A stretch of 19,803 nt of DNA from Candidatus Poseidoniaceae archaeon (GCA_022451765.1 JAKUNY010000014.1:1-19803); one strand, 5' to 3'; positions 6,004-15,500 are shown, counted from the stretch's first letter. Made by a program: numbers and translations. The notes: generated by a model from the letters alone, not told the origin.

Positions 6004-8040
6004 TCAAATCGACGTTGTCGGTCCTGATAAATCGGGGGTCAAACGGTCAATAACAGAACCGAGGCGTTCTACGAGGCTCTGCTTTTGATCGTGCGTGATG
6101 AGCGCATGCTGCATGACTTCGTCGAGTGTATCTACAGCGATGACTTCAACGCGGCCCTCAAATTGTTCGTCGAGCAAAACATCCTGCATGTTTGAACGAG
6201 GTATAATGACGGTCTTGACGCCTGAGCGGGCAGCAGCTTCTATTTTCGCTGTGACGCCACCGATTGGAAGAACTTCACCACGAACCGAAAGAGAACCCGT
6301 CATTGCGAGGTCTTGTCGGATTGGGATGTTTTCCAATGCGGAAATGATGGCGGTTGCGATTGTGATTGACGCTAAGTCCCCGTCAACACCGTGTGTATCG
6401 ACGAATTGAATATGGATCTCGTAGTCTGAGACATCTTTCCCAGTGAGTTTCTTGATGACAGCGCTAACATTCGTAACGCTTTCTTTCGCCAAGTCGCTAA
6501 GACCACCTGTTGCGTGTATCTTTCCGCCACCACCTTGCGAAGGAGTAACGAGGGCTTCAACAGGGAGCATAATTCCAGAAAAGTCCGATAGACCTGAATT
6601 TGCTCCAAGAACAGCAAGACCATTGACCCGACCAACCCTGTCTCCTGAGTTAACAATAAGAGCATAGTCAAGCCTTCGCTCAATCATTCGGTCAGCAACC
6701 TGCTGCTCCAATGGCTTGGCGATCGATGGTGCGGCGAGGACGTGAGCATCCGTGACGAACGGAGCGCCATCTTCAGCAGCGAGGTCTCCCGCAATTCGAA
6801 CGAGACCGCCAAGTTCACGGAGTCGTAGGGAGAGTTTTCCACGGCGACCTGCTCTGCGCTGGGCTTCTCGAAGGATCAAGGATACACCCGATTTATCGAA
6901 GTGTGGAATCTCTCTGGTTGACCCCATGTCGCGCCGAACCTCTTGTGCAATGAATCGAATCAGACGCTTCCTGTTACGGTTGGTATCAGGCATCTCTGAG
7001 TTCACGTAGACCTCGTAGCCGTATCCTCGTATACGACTTCGAAGCGCTGGGTGCATGCCTTGAATGGCATCCAGATTGCCCGCAGCGCTGAGAATAAAGG
7101 CACAAGGAACCGGTTCTGTTTTGGTCAACGCACCTGATGAACGTTCAGAGCGGCCTGAAATTGGAAAAGCACGTTCCTGCATTGCAGTGAGCAAGGCCTG
7201 CTGTTCTTCAAGACGGAGGAGGTTGATTTCATCGATGTAAAGAACACCTTTGTTTGCTCTGTGGATTGCTCCGGGTTCGACACGATCGTGGGCTGGCGTT
7301 TCCATACCACCGGATTGGAATGGATCGTGGCGTACATCTCCGAGGAGCGAACCGGAAAGAGTAGCTGTTGCGTCTACAAACGGTGGGCGTTCATCGAGTT
7401 CGTGCTTGACCAGTACTTTCGGAATGCGGCCTTCGTCACCCGAACCTAGTCGGCTGCGAATGAACATGTATCCAAACATTAAGAGAAACATACCAAACAA
7501 GAGAGTGAGTATGTCCCCGCTAGGAATTGCAACAATAACAAGCAAGAAGGCAACTGCGCCGAAACCGATCAATAGCATGCGCTGGGCCTTTTCTTTTTGC
7601 TCTCGAATGGCCTCTTTTTGGATACGTACAATGCGATCAGCACGACCGGCAGGTACGGAACGGACACGGGGTTCGTTTTCGTCATCCTCGTTTGGATAAA
7701 CGAGGACATCTTCGAGGGCATCTTGTGGCAACAAATCGGTCATTGACCGTGCCAGCATCGATTTACCTGTTCCTGGGTCACCGATCATCAGCATGTGACG
7801 ACGCTGCTCGGCCGCCTTACGGATTACAATCGATCCTGCTTCTTGTCCAATGACTTGGTCTACGAGTCGATCAGGGATGGGTACATCTTCGGTTGTTTCG
7901 AATTTGACTTCCTCAATCCAGTTATCGATGCTCGATGATAGGAGTTCATCACTGTCATTCGAAGGCTCAGGAGCCCATACCGTGACCATTTCAGAGTCAT
8001 CTTCGGAGATGACTTCTTCCATGGCTTCGTCGTCTGACAT
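6004..8040 (-). CDS. lonB: Archaeal membrane-anchored Lon protease (LonB) with catalytic Ser replaced by Leu
   Basis: 678 residues, typical of archaeal LonB. An acidic N-terminus (1-50) precedes an AAA+ domain with Walker A GDPGTGKS (87-94). Two transmembrane helices (about 155-172 and 177-194) are inserted between Walker A and Walker B, as in archaeal LonB. Walker B is VLYIDE (266-271), followed by sensor regions and a C-terminal S16 protease domain. In the protease site the family motif (D/E)GDSAS reads DGDLAS: the catalytic serine position is Leu556 (TTA at 6373-6375; TCA would be Ser). The catalytic lysine is Lys599 in GGVTAKIEAA, exactly 43 residues later as in E. coli Lon (S679/K722), so the alignment is secure. 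If real, the enzyme would be an ATP-driven unfoldase or chaperone without Ser-Lys proteolysis. First gene of a likely three-gene operon with the MFS and AI-2E-type transporters. The start at 8040 has TATA-like sequences upstream. Confidence 0.95.
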   Translation of the reverse strand: MSDDEAMEEVISEDDSEMVTVWAPEPSNDSDELLSSSIDNWIEEVKFETTEDVPIPDRLVDQVIGQEAGSIVIRKAAEQRRHMLMIGDPGTGKSMLARSMTDLLPQDALEDVLVYPNEDDENEPRVRSVPAGRADRIVRIQKEAIREQKEKAQRMLLIGFGAVAFLLVIVAIPSGDILTLLFGMFLLMFGYMFIRSRLGSGDEGRIPKVLVKHELDERPPFVDATATLSGSLLGDVRHDPFQSGGMETPAHDRVEPGAIHRANKGVLYIDEINLLRLEEQQALLTAMQERAFPISGRSERSSGALTKTEPVPCAFILSAAGNLDAIQGMHPALRSRIRGYGYEVYVNSEMPDTNRNRKRLIRFIAQEVRRDMGSTREIPHFDKSGVSLILREAQRRAGRRGKLSLRLRELGGLVRIAGDLAAEDGAPFVTDAHVLAAPSIAKPLEQQVADRMIERRLDYALIVNSGDRVGRVNGLAVLGANSGLSDFSGIMLPVEALVTPSQGGGGKIHATGGLSDLAKESVTNVSAVIKKLTGKDVSDYEIHIQFVDTHGVDGDLASITIATAIISALENIPIRQDLAMTGSLSVRGEVLPIGGVTAKIEAAARSGVKTVIIPRSNMQDVLLDEQFEGRVEVIAVDTLDEVMQHALITHDQKQSLVERLGSVIDRLTPDLSGPTTSI

Positions 8041-8061
8041 ATTGTTTCCTCGCTCTCCTCC

Positions 8062-8080
8062 CCTTTAGGACTTTATCATA
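8062..8080 (-). promoter_or_regulatory. Promoter region of lonB
   Basis: Two overlapping candidates read on the minus strand: TATGATAAAG (8071-8080, centre about 36 nt before the ATG) and TCCTAAAGG (8062-8070, centre about 26 nt before it). They lie in the 60-bp gap after the 1166-residue surface protein gene, so lonB can be transcribed independently of it. Confidence 0.4.
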
Positions 8081-8100
8081 GCCCACGGGTTATTGAGAAT

Positions 8101-11100
8101 TCACTGTTGCATCTGGTCCAGGTATTGCTGACCGTAATATTGCCATTGCTCCATGGACCATCCAGCAGGCAAACCACCGGGTGGCAACGGCGGTCCAGCG
8201 ATTACAGGCTGCGGAACTGGAGCCGCAACAGGTTGAGGAGCAGGAGCCGCAATTGGTTGAGGCATCTGTTGTTGGAAAAGTGGTGCAGCCCCGCCGTACA
8301 TCGAGTTTGCAACCGAATCATGTATGGGAAGTGTATCCTGATTCCATGCCGCTTGGGTTTGGAAAACATCGTTATCTCCACCACGTCGCATCATCAGACC
8401 AATGGCGAGGGCAACAAAGAGTACACCGACAACAATTCCGATAATGAGCATCCAATTTGCGTCACCTGTTTCGTCTTCAGATGATGATCCAGATTGGACT
8501 TGTTCTGTCGGACAGTCTGCGCGAGGGTCCTCACACGCCGTCGATAATTGCGCACGCTTCTCAGCAAGAATCTCAGCAACCTCTTCTTTGTATGCATCAT
8601 TGATGGCATCAGCAGAATTTGTTTCGAGTGTTTCGATTTCTTCAGCCAAACGGTCGATGTATTCTGTAAACATCTCATCGTCCATGTCAGCAGGAGCTGG
8701 CAATTCTTCGAGGATGTCCCACTTTAGACTTGCAATGGTCTTGTAATCGTCGCCGTTGGTATCAACAGCCCTGACCGATAGTTGGTAGTAGTCCTTGTAG
8801 GTTGATCCCGATGGACGAGCGTACTGGTCTGGCATGAAGATGGAAGGGATGTTCAATTCGGTCGTCCATCCAACCATTGAACGTGTGATGTCAAGATCTT
8901 CCTCGTACAAGCCATCGCACGTACCGGTTTCTTCATTGCATATGTTCCACGTGGTTTCGATAACCGCAAAGGTCGGTGCCTCATCGGTGAGGAAGATGTT
9001 TGCTATTGGTATTTGGTCGATGTAAGTGTTGTCCATTTCGACGTAGATATGTCCACTTCCGTCGTCCGTCTTTACAACGTACAACGGATAAGAGTCGAAT
9101 ACATCAACCGTGATCGTGTAAGTGTTGCTGTCGTATCGATCGATGGTGTTTATGGTGACCGTGTGGAGGCCGGAAGTCTGGAAGTTCAGCGTCATGGTAC
9201 CATCGATTGGGTTGTACTTTGCCGCACCTTGTTCATCCGATGATACTGTGATGAAGGCTTCATTCGCAGGATTGTCAACGTCGGTGAGCAAAGCCATGAG
9301 GTTGATGACACGTTGGGTACCGAGTTTGAGAGTGGTTTCCTCAAGACCCGTCAAATCAAGTCGTGGTGCATCATTGATTGGCTTGACCTTGGCCAGAAGG
9401 CTCTGGTCAGAGAACTGTTCACCATCACTTGCACGAATGGTAACGGTCACCTCTCCGTTGACATCATCGTCAATTGTTTCGAAAACGATGTTTGTCAAAT
9501 CAAGGTAGACATCAAAGACATCGCTGTTGGATGTTGCGATGATCTCCAAGGACAAAGCGGATGCAGGAGCGGGATTGCCTTCGTCATCGGTATCGGACAA
9601 GAACGGGAGCAAACTGAGCGTACCCATGTTGCCTTCATCGATGACTTGCGTTGGCAGGGCTTGCCATCGTGGTTGTCCGTTCTCTAGGACGTTGAATTGC
9701 AGTGTGCCGTAAGGAAGCTGTCCCTGTGATGTGTAATCACCACCATCGTCCATGAAAATATCAATTCCTTGTTGTCCGAGAGGACATCCTTGGGTGGGAC
9801 TCCATGCGAACAGAACTTCAACCTCGGTTGTTGTCGGGTGCCATCCGATGAACGCTGCGTCATTGCTGGTGATGGTCAAACCGGAAAGCGGGGTTTCTGG
9901 GTCTGAAATGATGCCTGTCATGTCGACCTTGGTCGAGATGTCGCATTGAACGGGGCTTACCTGATTTGGAACAATCGATGGTGGTGCATTCATCAAGTCG
10001 AACACTCCCGTAGCCATTGACCACCCTGAGGTTTGGCCTCGAGCATCCACGGTTCGAGAGCGTACGTCATACAGACCAGCAGGCATGTCCATGGTTGGTA
10101 GAACGGAGTATTCACGACCTTCGTTTGCGGAACCAGCGTACAAGATGTTGTCACCACCGGTGACGACGGCACCCGTCCATTGACCCATTCCAGTTTTTGA
10201 AATTTCAACATCGAATGTGAGGGTATCAATGGTGTCGACATTGTCGTCGGCATCACCCTTGGCTAAGACGGTAAAGTACTGGCCGCGGCTCACTTCGGAA
10301 GTTCCGATTACTTGAGGCGTCTTGGACGTTGGAGGGCGGTCATGGTCGAGTTCTGTGGTTGCCAGGTTGTTGGAGGTAACGCTTTCTCCACTGGTTGAAA
10401 GTTCGACGCCGAAGACGGTCTTCCATCCGTTTGAAGGAAGAACGCTCGTATCAAAGGAGGCTTGGGCAGCCATGGTCTGTGTCGCACCGCTTGTTGTGAG
10501 TGTGTTGATTTGGGTGCCTTGACCAATGTAGTTCTTGTTTCCGTTGATGACGTAATAGAAGTCGACCGACCCGCCGCTGTTGTAGTCGAGATCTCCTGTG
10601 TTTGCAACGGTCGCATCGAGGGTTACAATGTCGCCACGAACGTAGGATGCACCTGCCGGAGTCGAGGCTGTGAAGCTTGGAATCGAGAGATCCATCTTTG
10701 GACCCATGGTGGAGTCAATGGCGTGGTAGACGTGAGGGCTGGAGCCACCGACCGAAACTGTGTTGCCGGCCATGAGCACGCCAACAACAATTGCTTTGCT
10801 TAGGCCGCCTGGAACGACAGCTGCTGGAACACTTGTCCATGAGACGGATTGTGAGGTTGCTGTAGGAGAAACACTGACAAAGGAACTACCAGAACCTGAG
10901 TTCTTCGATTTGTACGTATCGCCGCTTGTCAACCAAGCCATCCAGCAGTTGTAGCCGTGCGGAATTCCTGACGAGTAGGAATAACCTGTGCAGTCTTTGT
11001 CGACGAGAGCTGCGTAAAGTTTCATATTGCCTGCAGCATTTCCAGCGCCCGTGTACTTGTAGGTAATGTCAATGTTGTAATTTGTACCTGATTGACTGAT

Positions 11101-11601
11101 CGATGCTGTCATACCGTAGTCATTGACTGAACTGTGCATTCCGCCACCGCTCGAGAAAATTTGATCGTAGGTAGTGTAGGCAGCGTTTGCACCGCTCTGA
11201 CGCTGGTCGGTTCGGTCTCCAAAGTAGGCATCTGGCGCTCCGCTTGCTGTCCATGGCCAGTTGTACGGCGCAACGTTACCGGCAGCAGCAGTATCGGTAT
11301 CACCGAAAGATCGAGACATGTATGTCACGTAGACGTACTCATCGGGGTGATTTTGCTTAATGGAGTGGTGCGCATCTGAGCCACCTCCCTGTTTTGAGCA
11401 ATGCCCACAGTTGTCCGAGGAGATGTACTGTCCGAAGACAACGTGTCCGGGGCTCGTTGCTTGAGAGGGGTACTGAACAACGATTTCCTCTTCTAAATTC
11501 TCTTGTTCGATACCGTTGTAATCTGTGGTGAATCCGGCCATCAAACTTCCGACAAAGAGGAGAACAATCGTAAGAGCCATGCTGCGCGCAGTGATTTGCA
11601 T
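8101..11601 (-). CDS. Large secreted/surface protein: CGHC thioredoxin-like region, CARDB, cadherin-like domain, C-terminal TM and cytosolic tail
   Basis: 1166 residues. An N-terminal signal sequence (about 1-24) is followed by HVVFGQYISSDNCGHCSK, with a redox-type C65-G-H-C68 placed after a beta strand as in thioredoxin/Omp28-like domains. Residues 302-418 form a CARDB-type beta domain (MDLSIPSF...VTLDATVANTGD). Further beta modules follow, and a cadherin-like domain (about 743-835) opens with the typical INDAP. Residues about 975-1020 are a charged helix/coiled coil, followed by C1023 and C1030. One membrane helix at 1051-1070 and an MMRRGG stop-transfer place the N-terminus outside and 95 residues inside. 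The inner tail has a Pro/Gln/Ala-rich 8-residue repeat and ends in an aromatic GWSMEQWQYYGQQYL segment. Probably a cell-surface adhesion or thiol-handling protein. The ATG at 11601 is exactly placed by a strong TATA box at -25. lonB follows on the same strand after 60 bp. Confidence 0.88.
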   Translation of the reverse strand: MQITARSMALTIVLLFVGSLMAGFTTDYNGIEQENLEEEIVVQYPSQATSPGHVVFGQYISSDNCGHCSKQGGGSDAHHSIKQNHPDEYVYVTYMSRSFGDTDTAAAGNVAPYNWPWTASGAPDAYFGDRTDQRQSGANAAYTTYDQIFSSGGGMHSSVNDYGMTASISQSGTNYNIDITYKYTGAGNAAGNMKLYAALVDKDCTGYSYSSGIPHGYNCWMAWLTSGDTYKSKNSGSGSSFVSVSPTATSQSVSWTSVPAAVVPGGLSKAIVVGVLMAGNTVSVGGSSPHVYHAIDSTMGPKMDLSIPSFTASTPAGASYVRGDIVTLDATVANTGDLDYNSGGSVDFYYVINGNKNYIGQGTQINTLTTSGATQTMAAQASFDTSVLPSNGWKTVFGVELSTSGESVTSNNLATTELDHDRPPTSKTPQVIGTSEVSRGQYFTVLAKGDADDNVDTIDTLTFDVEISKTGMGQWTGAVVTGGDNILYAGSANEGREYSVLPTMDMPAGLYDVRSRTVDARGQTSGWSMATGVFDLMNAPPSIVPNQVSPVQCDISTKVDMTGIISDPETPLSGLTITSNDAAFIGWHPTTTEVEVLFAWSPTQGCPLGQQGIDIFMDDGGDYTSQGQLPYGTLQFNVLENGQPRWQALPTQVIDEGNMGTLSLLPFLSDTDDEGNPAPASALSLEIIATSNSDVFDVYLDLTNIVFETIDDDVNGEVTVTIRASDGEQFSDQSLLAKVKPINDAPRLDLTGLEETTLKLGTQRVINLMALLTDVDNPANEAFITVSSDEQGAAKYNPIDGTMTLNFQTSGLHTVTINTIDRYDSNTYTITVDVFDSYPLYVVKTDDGSGHIYVEMDNTYIDQIPIANIFLTDEAPTFAVIETTWNICNEETGTCDGLYEEDLDITRSMVGWTTELNIPSIFMPDQYARPSGSTYKDYYQLSVRAVDTNGDDYKTIASLKWDILEELPAPADMDDEMFTEYIDRLAEEIETLETNSADAINDAYKEEVAEILAEKRAQLSTACEDPRADCPTEQVQSGSSSEDETGDANWMLIIGIVVGVLFVALAIGLMMRRGGDNDVFQTQAAWNQDTLPIHDSVANSMYGGAAPLFQQQMPQPIAAPAPQPVAAPVPQPVIAGPPLPPGGLPAGWSMEQWQYYGQQYLDQMQQ
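8191..8262 (-). repeat. Three imperfect 24-bp units encoding PQP(I/V)AAP-type octapeptides
   Basis: Within the cytosolic tail of the 1166-residue protein, residues 1114-1137 read PQPIAAPA, PQPVAAPV and PQPVIAGP. The DNA shows matching 24-bp near-repeats. The segment is low-complexity, extended and proline-rich, and acts as a linker between the membrane helix and the terminal aromatic motif. Confidence 0.75.
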
Positions 11602-11620
11602 GTTATTTCCTGTACTACGA

Positions 11621-11630
11621 GATATATAAT
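11621..11630 (-). promoter_or_regulatory. Strong TATA box of the 1166-residue surface protein gene
   Basis: On the minus strand ATTATATATC is centred about 25 nt upstream of the ATG at 11601. This is the best TATA match in the window and predicts a leaderless transcript beginning at the ATG. Confidence 0.7.
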
Positions 11631-11654
11631 GGTAGTCTGTTCAGGTCTTTGGGG

Positions 11655-11679
11655 TTTTATTTACATCCGCCCATAATTT
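11655..11679 (+). promoter_or_regulatory. Candidate promoter of trmI
   Basis: TTTTATTTA (11655-11663) and CATAATTT (11672-11679) are TATA-like and lie 40-60 nt before the ATG at 11719. Either would give a 5' leader of about 18-38 nt, unlike the leaderless genes nearby. This agrees with the SD-like GGGAG found before this start. Confidence 0.4.
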
Positions 11680-11710
11680 CTTGGAAAAGCCTGATGATGA
11701 AGACGACATC

Positions 11711-11715
11711 GGGAG
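11711..11715 (+). promoter_or_regulatory. Shine-Dalgarno-like site of trmI
   Basis: GGGAG lies three bases before the ATG at 11719 (GGGAGAACATG). The spacing is short but usable. It supports this start and a leadered mRNA. Confidence 0.35.
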
Positions 11716-11718
11716 AAC

Positions 11719-12507
11719 ATGGCAGACGCCACAATCACAGCACTGGTCGAAGAAAACGGCCGTGTCCACATCATCACGTTGGTCGATGAGAGTGTGAAGA
11801 TTAAGGGCATCGGCGTCTTCAATCCAAAAACCACCATGAACGATGTTAAATTCGGACAAGAGGTCCAAATTGGCTCAAAAATTTTCAGGCATCTCCCTCC
11901 TCGGTTGCCTGAGTTGATTCAGGGAATGAAAAGAAGAGCCCAAACAATTGGTTCAAAGGATGCAGGGGTTCTTATCACCCGTCTTGGAATCGGCCCAGGA
12001 GATGTTGTTCTTGAAGCCGGATTGGGCTCTGGGGGTCAATCCATGCACCTTTCCAGAGTTCTCGGAACATCCGGCCATCTCATCACTGTTGAACCAAGGG
12101 AAGAACACTCAGAAGTTGGGCTTGAGAACCTGCAAACGCTCGCACAAACCCTGTCGGAATTCCCGATGCATTCGCACGTTCACGGACGAATTGAATCCAA
12201 CGTAGAGGAAATACGAAGAATTTCTGCAAACATCGATGCAATTTTGCTCGATCTCCCCGAACATACTTCTGCAATTGAATCTGTGGCACATCTTCTCAAG
12301 ATTGGCGGTCGACTTTCGTGCTATTGCCCCGTCTCTAGCCAACTTGAACAAGCATGGGTTGCTTGTGAAGCGTCTGGACTTGAGGTTGAATGGGCAGGTG
12401 AAATCATCGAACGTGAATGGGGGAAGGCAAGCAAGGGTGGAGTTCGTCCAGTCAACGGGCCTTTCGGCCATACAGCCTTCTTACTGATTGCTCAACGGAA
12501 GAATTGA
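11719..12507 (+). CDS. trmI: tRNA (adenine-N1)-methyltransferase TrmI (m1A57/58)
   Basis: 262 residues, the normal archaeal TrmI size. A small N-terminal beta domain (1-60) precedes KRRAQTIGSKDAGVLITRLGI and the class I methyltransferase core. AdoMet motif I is EAGLGSGGQS (99-108), the acidic residue after strand 2 is Glu125 (ITVEPREEH), and the TrmI-type motif IV is LLDLPEH (176-182) with the expected Asp178. The C-terminus has RPVNGPFGHTAFLLIAQRK, matching the RP...GHT.fL..ArK ending of the family. The enzyme methylates N1 of adenosine at position 58 (and 57 in some archaea) in the T-loop, stabilising tRNA. It diverges from the 1166-residue surface protein across a 117-bp gap. Its stop TGA overlaps no base but directly abuts the convergent stop TCA, forming TGATCA. 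Confidence 0.92.
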   Translation: MADATITALVEENGRVHIITLVDESVKIKGIGVFNPKTTMNDVKFGQEVQIGSKIFRHLPPRLPELIQGMKRRAQTIGSKDAGVLITRLGIGPGDVVLEAGLGSGGQSMHLSRVLGTSGHLITVEPREEHSEVGLENLQTLAQTLSEFPMHSHVHGRIESNVEEIRRISANIDAILLDLPEHTSAIESVAHLLKIGGRLSCYCPVSSQLEQAWVACEASGLEVEWAGEIIEREWGKASKGGVRPVNGPFGHTAFLLIAQRKN

Positions 12508-15500
12508 TCAGAACTTGGGTGAAGAACCATACTCCACAACACGTATGCTCGAATCACATGACGGGCAGGTGAATCGGAACGGTGGTTCGTTTCCTCCCGG
12601 AACTGCCAGTCGAGCCCCGCAAGAGGGGCAAGTGATACGACGATTCGTATCCATTCGACATTCGTTCGGACCTAAGGCATACTCCTTGGTTTCTTCCTCA
12701 TCTTCTTCCGATTCTTCATCGCCCTCTGCACTCGGTTTTATCGGCTTTCGTAGACGAAGAACCACCAGTGCTATGGCAAACAAAACATAACCCGCCGCCA
12801 TTGTTTGAAGTGTCCTCTGCTTCCCTAGTTCAACACCGAGCAGCGTTACGCCTTGGGGTGCTTGAGGTTCTCCTTCAACACTTATGACGATAAGGTCGGA
12901 TTCGGCATTAGCACTGCCTCCGTCGACTTGAACCAGAGCGCGTACCCGCAACTCAGCTACTGTCTCGTCCCCCGTCAAGGCATCGAACCTTACGACGAAG
13001 ATTTCTGAGGCACCAGGCTCAAGCGTGAACGCATCGGTATTTTCCCCCAATGGGTTGTTGATCCTTATATTGAAAACGCCATCACCAACAGCAACCAATG
13101 TAAGCCGACCTGAAATACCAATGTTTGCGAGGTTCGATACTGTCACCGTTGTTGATGAGCCTCCTAGGTACGGAATGGATATTTCGTTACTATCAACGCT
13201 AATCGAAACAACGGAATTTGCGTCCCATGTCGCATCGATTGTGTAAATCACGACTTCGTTTTGAACTGCATTCGAACGAGCATTTGATGAGGACCTGAAG
13301 CTAAAGGCATTGGTCCCTGCAAGCGCATCCGATGGTATTTCACAACTCCAAGGGAGTTCGTCCGACGTTTGTCCAGGTTCGAGAAGCACTGAGGATTGAA
13401 TGTCACAATCAAGGCCAACTGATGAGAGGGTAAAGACATCCACACTGTTTCCAGTGTTCCTTACCTTCAGCATGCCTGAGATGGAACCGGATGCTTGCGT
13501 CGTGGCGTCATCTGGGAAGATTTCCAAATCAGATCCTGCTGTCATTGGAATGAGGGTTAACAGGGCAACATCCGTGGAAGATGGGTCGAGTGTTGAAGTA
13601 GCAACGATGTTGATTGGCAAGCCATTTTCATTGGCGCCAACCGATGTCTCACGAACGCTGAGGATCACGGTTTCGGATTGTCCGATACCGAGGTTGACGG
13701 ATGTCTTAGAAAGTGAGATTTCGAAATAATTCGAGGTCTCACCAGCACCAATGGAAAGAAGGAAGGTATCCTGCAACGTCCCTATGTTTGTAACTTCAAC
13801 GGTGACGTTGGTCGCTGCAGATGGCCCCGATATAATCTGATTTTTATTCGGACTGAGCTGAGCAAGTGTGCGGTCTACCACTTGCAGTTCCACGTCAAGA
13901 ACAGCAACAGCGCCATCTGAGAACAATTGAAGGGTTAATGTGTCCGTTCGGGCGCTTGTAGCAGCAGATGCACTCACGTTGAGTGAGACGTTGTGTGTTG
14001 CTCCTGCTTCAAGAAGGAACTCATCAACATCTGGAAGCACTGCATCCACACCTCCAGGTAAGCCAGCAATCGTGAATGTATCGAGAAGAAGGTCCGATGT
14101 TCCTACGTTTTCGATGGAGATTGACACAGAGGATGATTCTCCGGATTGAACGACAATCCGACCGTCAAGTGGACCTTGCAGTGTCAGGTCTGAGCGAGGT
14201 TGAACATCAAATTCAAGACTGAGATTTTGACCAATCAACGAATCATGCGTTACCACAACAAGTCGGTCGTAAAGACCGAGTGAACCTTCTGCTGCGGTTG
14301 CCTTCAATGTCCACATTCCGGACGCACCTGCCTCAACAGAAACCGAGGAAGAGCTATCGAGAACAAGTGAAATCGGAGACGAGGAGTTGCTGTTAATTTG
14401 CAAAGAGAAGGTCTCGGTTTCGGTTCCAGTATTGTACACACGAACCTCCAGCATTGTTTCGGTTAATGGATCCAGCACAGTTGGCCCATTCGGGCCTTGA
14501 AGGACAAAGGTGATTTCTCGGTCGACCTCAAACGAGAAATCTCGGACGAAGGAAACGCTGCTGTCCGAAGCAAGCGTCGAGGTGAGGCGGAGTGCACACA
14601 CATCCCCGACACTTGCAGTCGTACCGACATCAACTTGGAAAGGAAGGTCCTGTGAAACGTCGACATCGATTGTCGATGTGTAGGACAACAGTGCAGCAGT
14701 GCAAGGACCTGACAGAACCGACAGAGCATAATCGTAGGAGGCTGATGTCGTCCCAATGTTGGTCAGACGGACCGATGAGTTTGTTTGTTGTCCTGGCAGG
14801 AAATCGTCGCCTGCCCTGAGGAAATCCACTTGCAAATCGTAAGTTGCTTGGACGTCGACCACCATCAGCGTGGAAGTGGTGAGATTGCCAAACAGCGATC
14901 CAGCATACAGACGCACTCCGGTTGCTCCTGGGTTCGCATCCGAAGGGATGGATATTCGCAGGGTGGCTGTTTCTTGACCGTTTGCAGTGAGATTTTCGAT
15001 TTGGTCGTCCAACCAACGCACCTCCCAGCCAGCCGGGAAACTGGAGTGTTGACTCATCGGCTGGATTGTTCCTGAGGATTCCCAAGGATAGCTGTATGTA
15101 GACGTCCCGTTGAAAACGACCTCTGCCGCAGCTTGTTGCAAGGTCAAACGAAGCGTTGCATCCATGGTCGTATTGTCCGTAAGACCGACCGGAGAGTCAC
15201 CGGTTAATGCTGCAAACAACACGCACGCTGCGAGGTACGAACCTGAAGTTGAGGGATGGCTACCATCTGTGTCGTAGAGACCGTAAAAGGTCGATGTTGG
15301 TGACAACGGGTTACCACCTGATGCTGCAATGGAATCATGGACGTGCTTAAACGCAAGTCCAACCGGTGCGATGTAAATCTCGGCTGAAGTAGAAAGTGAG
15401 ACATTGTCACGATAATCGATGTAGCCCTCCTCAAGTCGATCCTGCATGACGGTGTAATTCGGGTAGAGTGTAGGATTGAGAGCATCGCCGTCTCTTCGAC

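Noticed and set aside
7250..7699. 149-residue plus-strand open frame inside lonB
   Set aside because: It is antisense to well-conserved LonB motifs, rich in Ser/Arg/Pro as expected from the reverse frame of a coding region, and has no promoter.
8202..8384. Small open frame in the tail region of the 1166-residue gene
   Set aside because: It lies on the same strand in another frame of the Pro/Gln-rich repeat; the Leu/Arg-rich reading is a by-product of that low-complexity DNA.
14630..15085. 151-residue frame within the SGNH surface protein
   Set aside because: Alternate-frame shadow of a long gene that has clear domain structure, with no own start signals.
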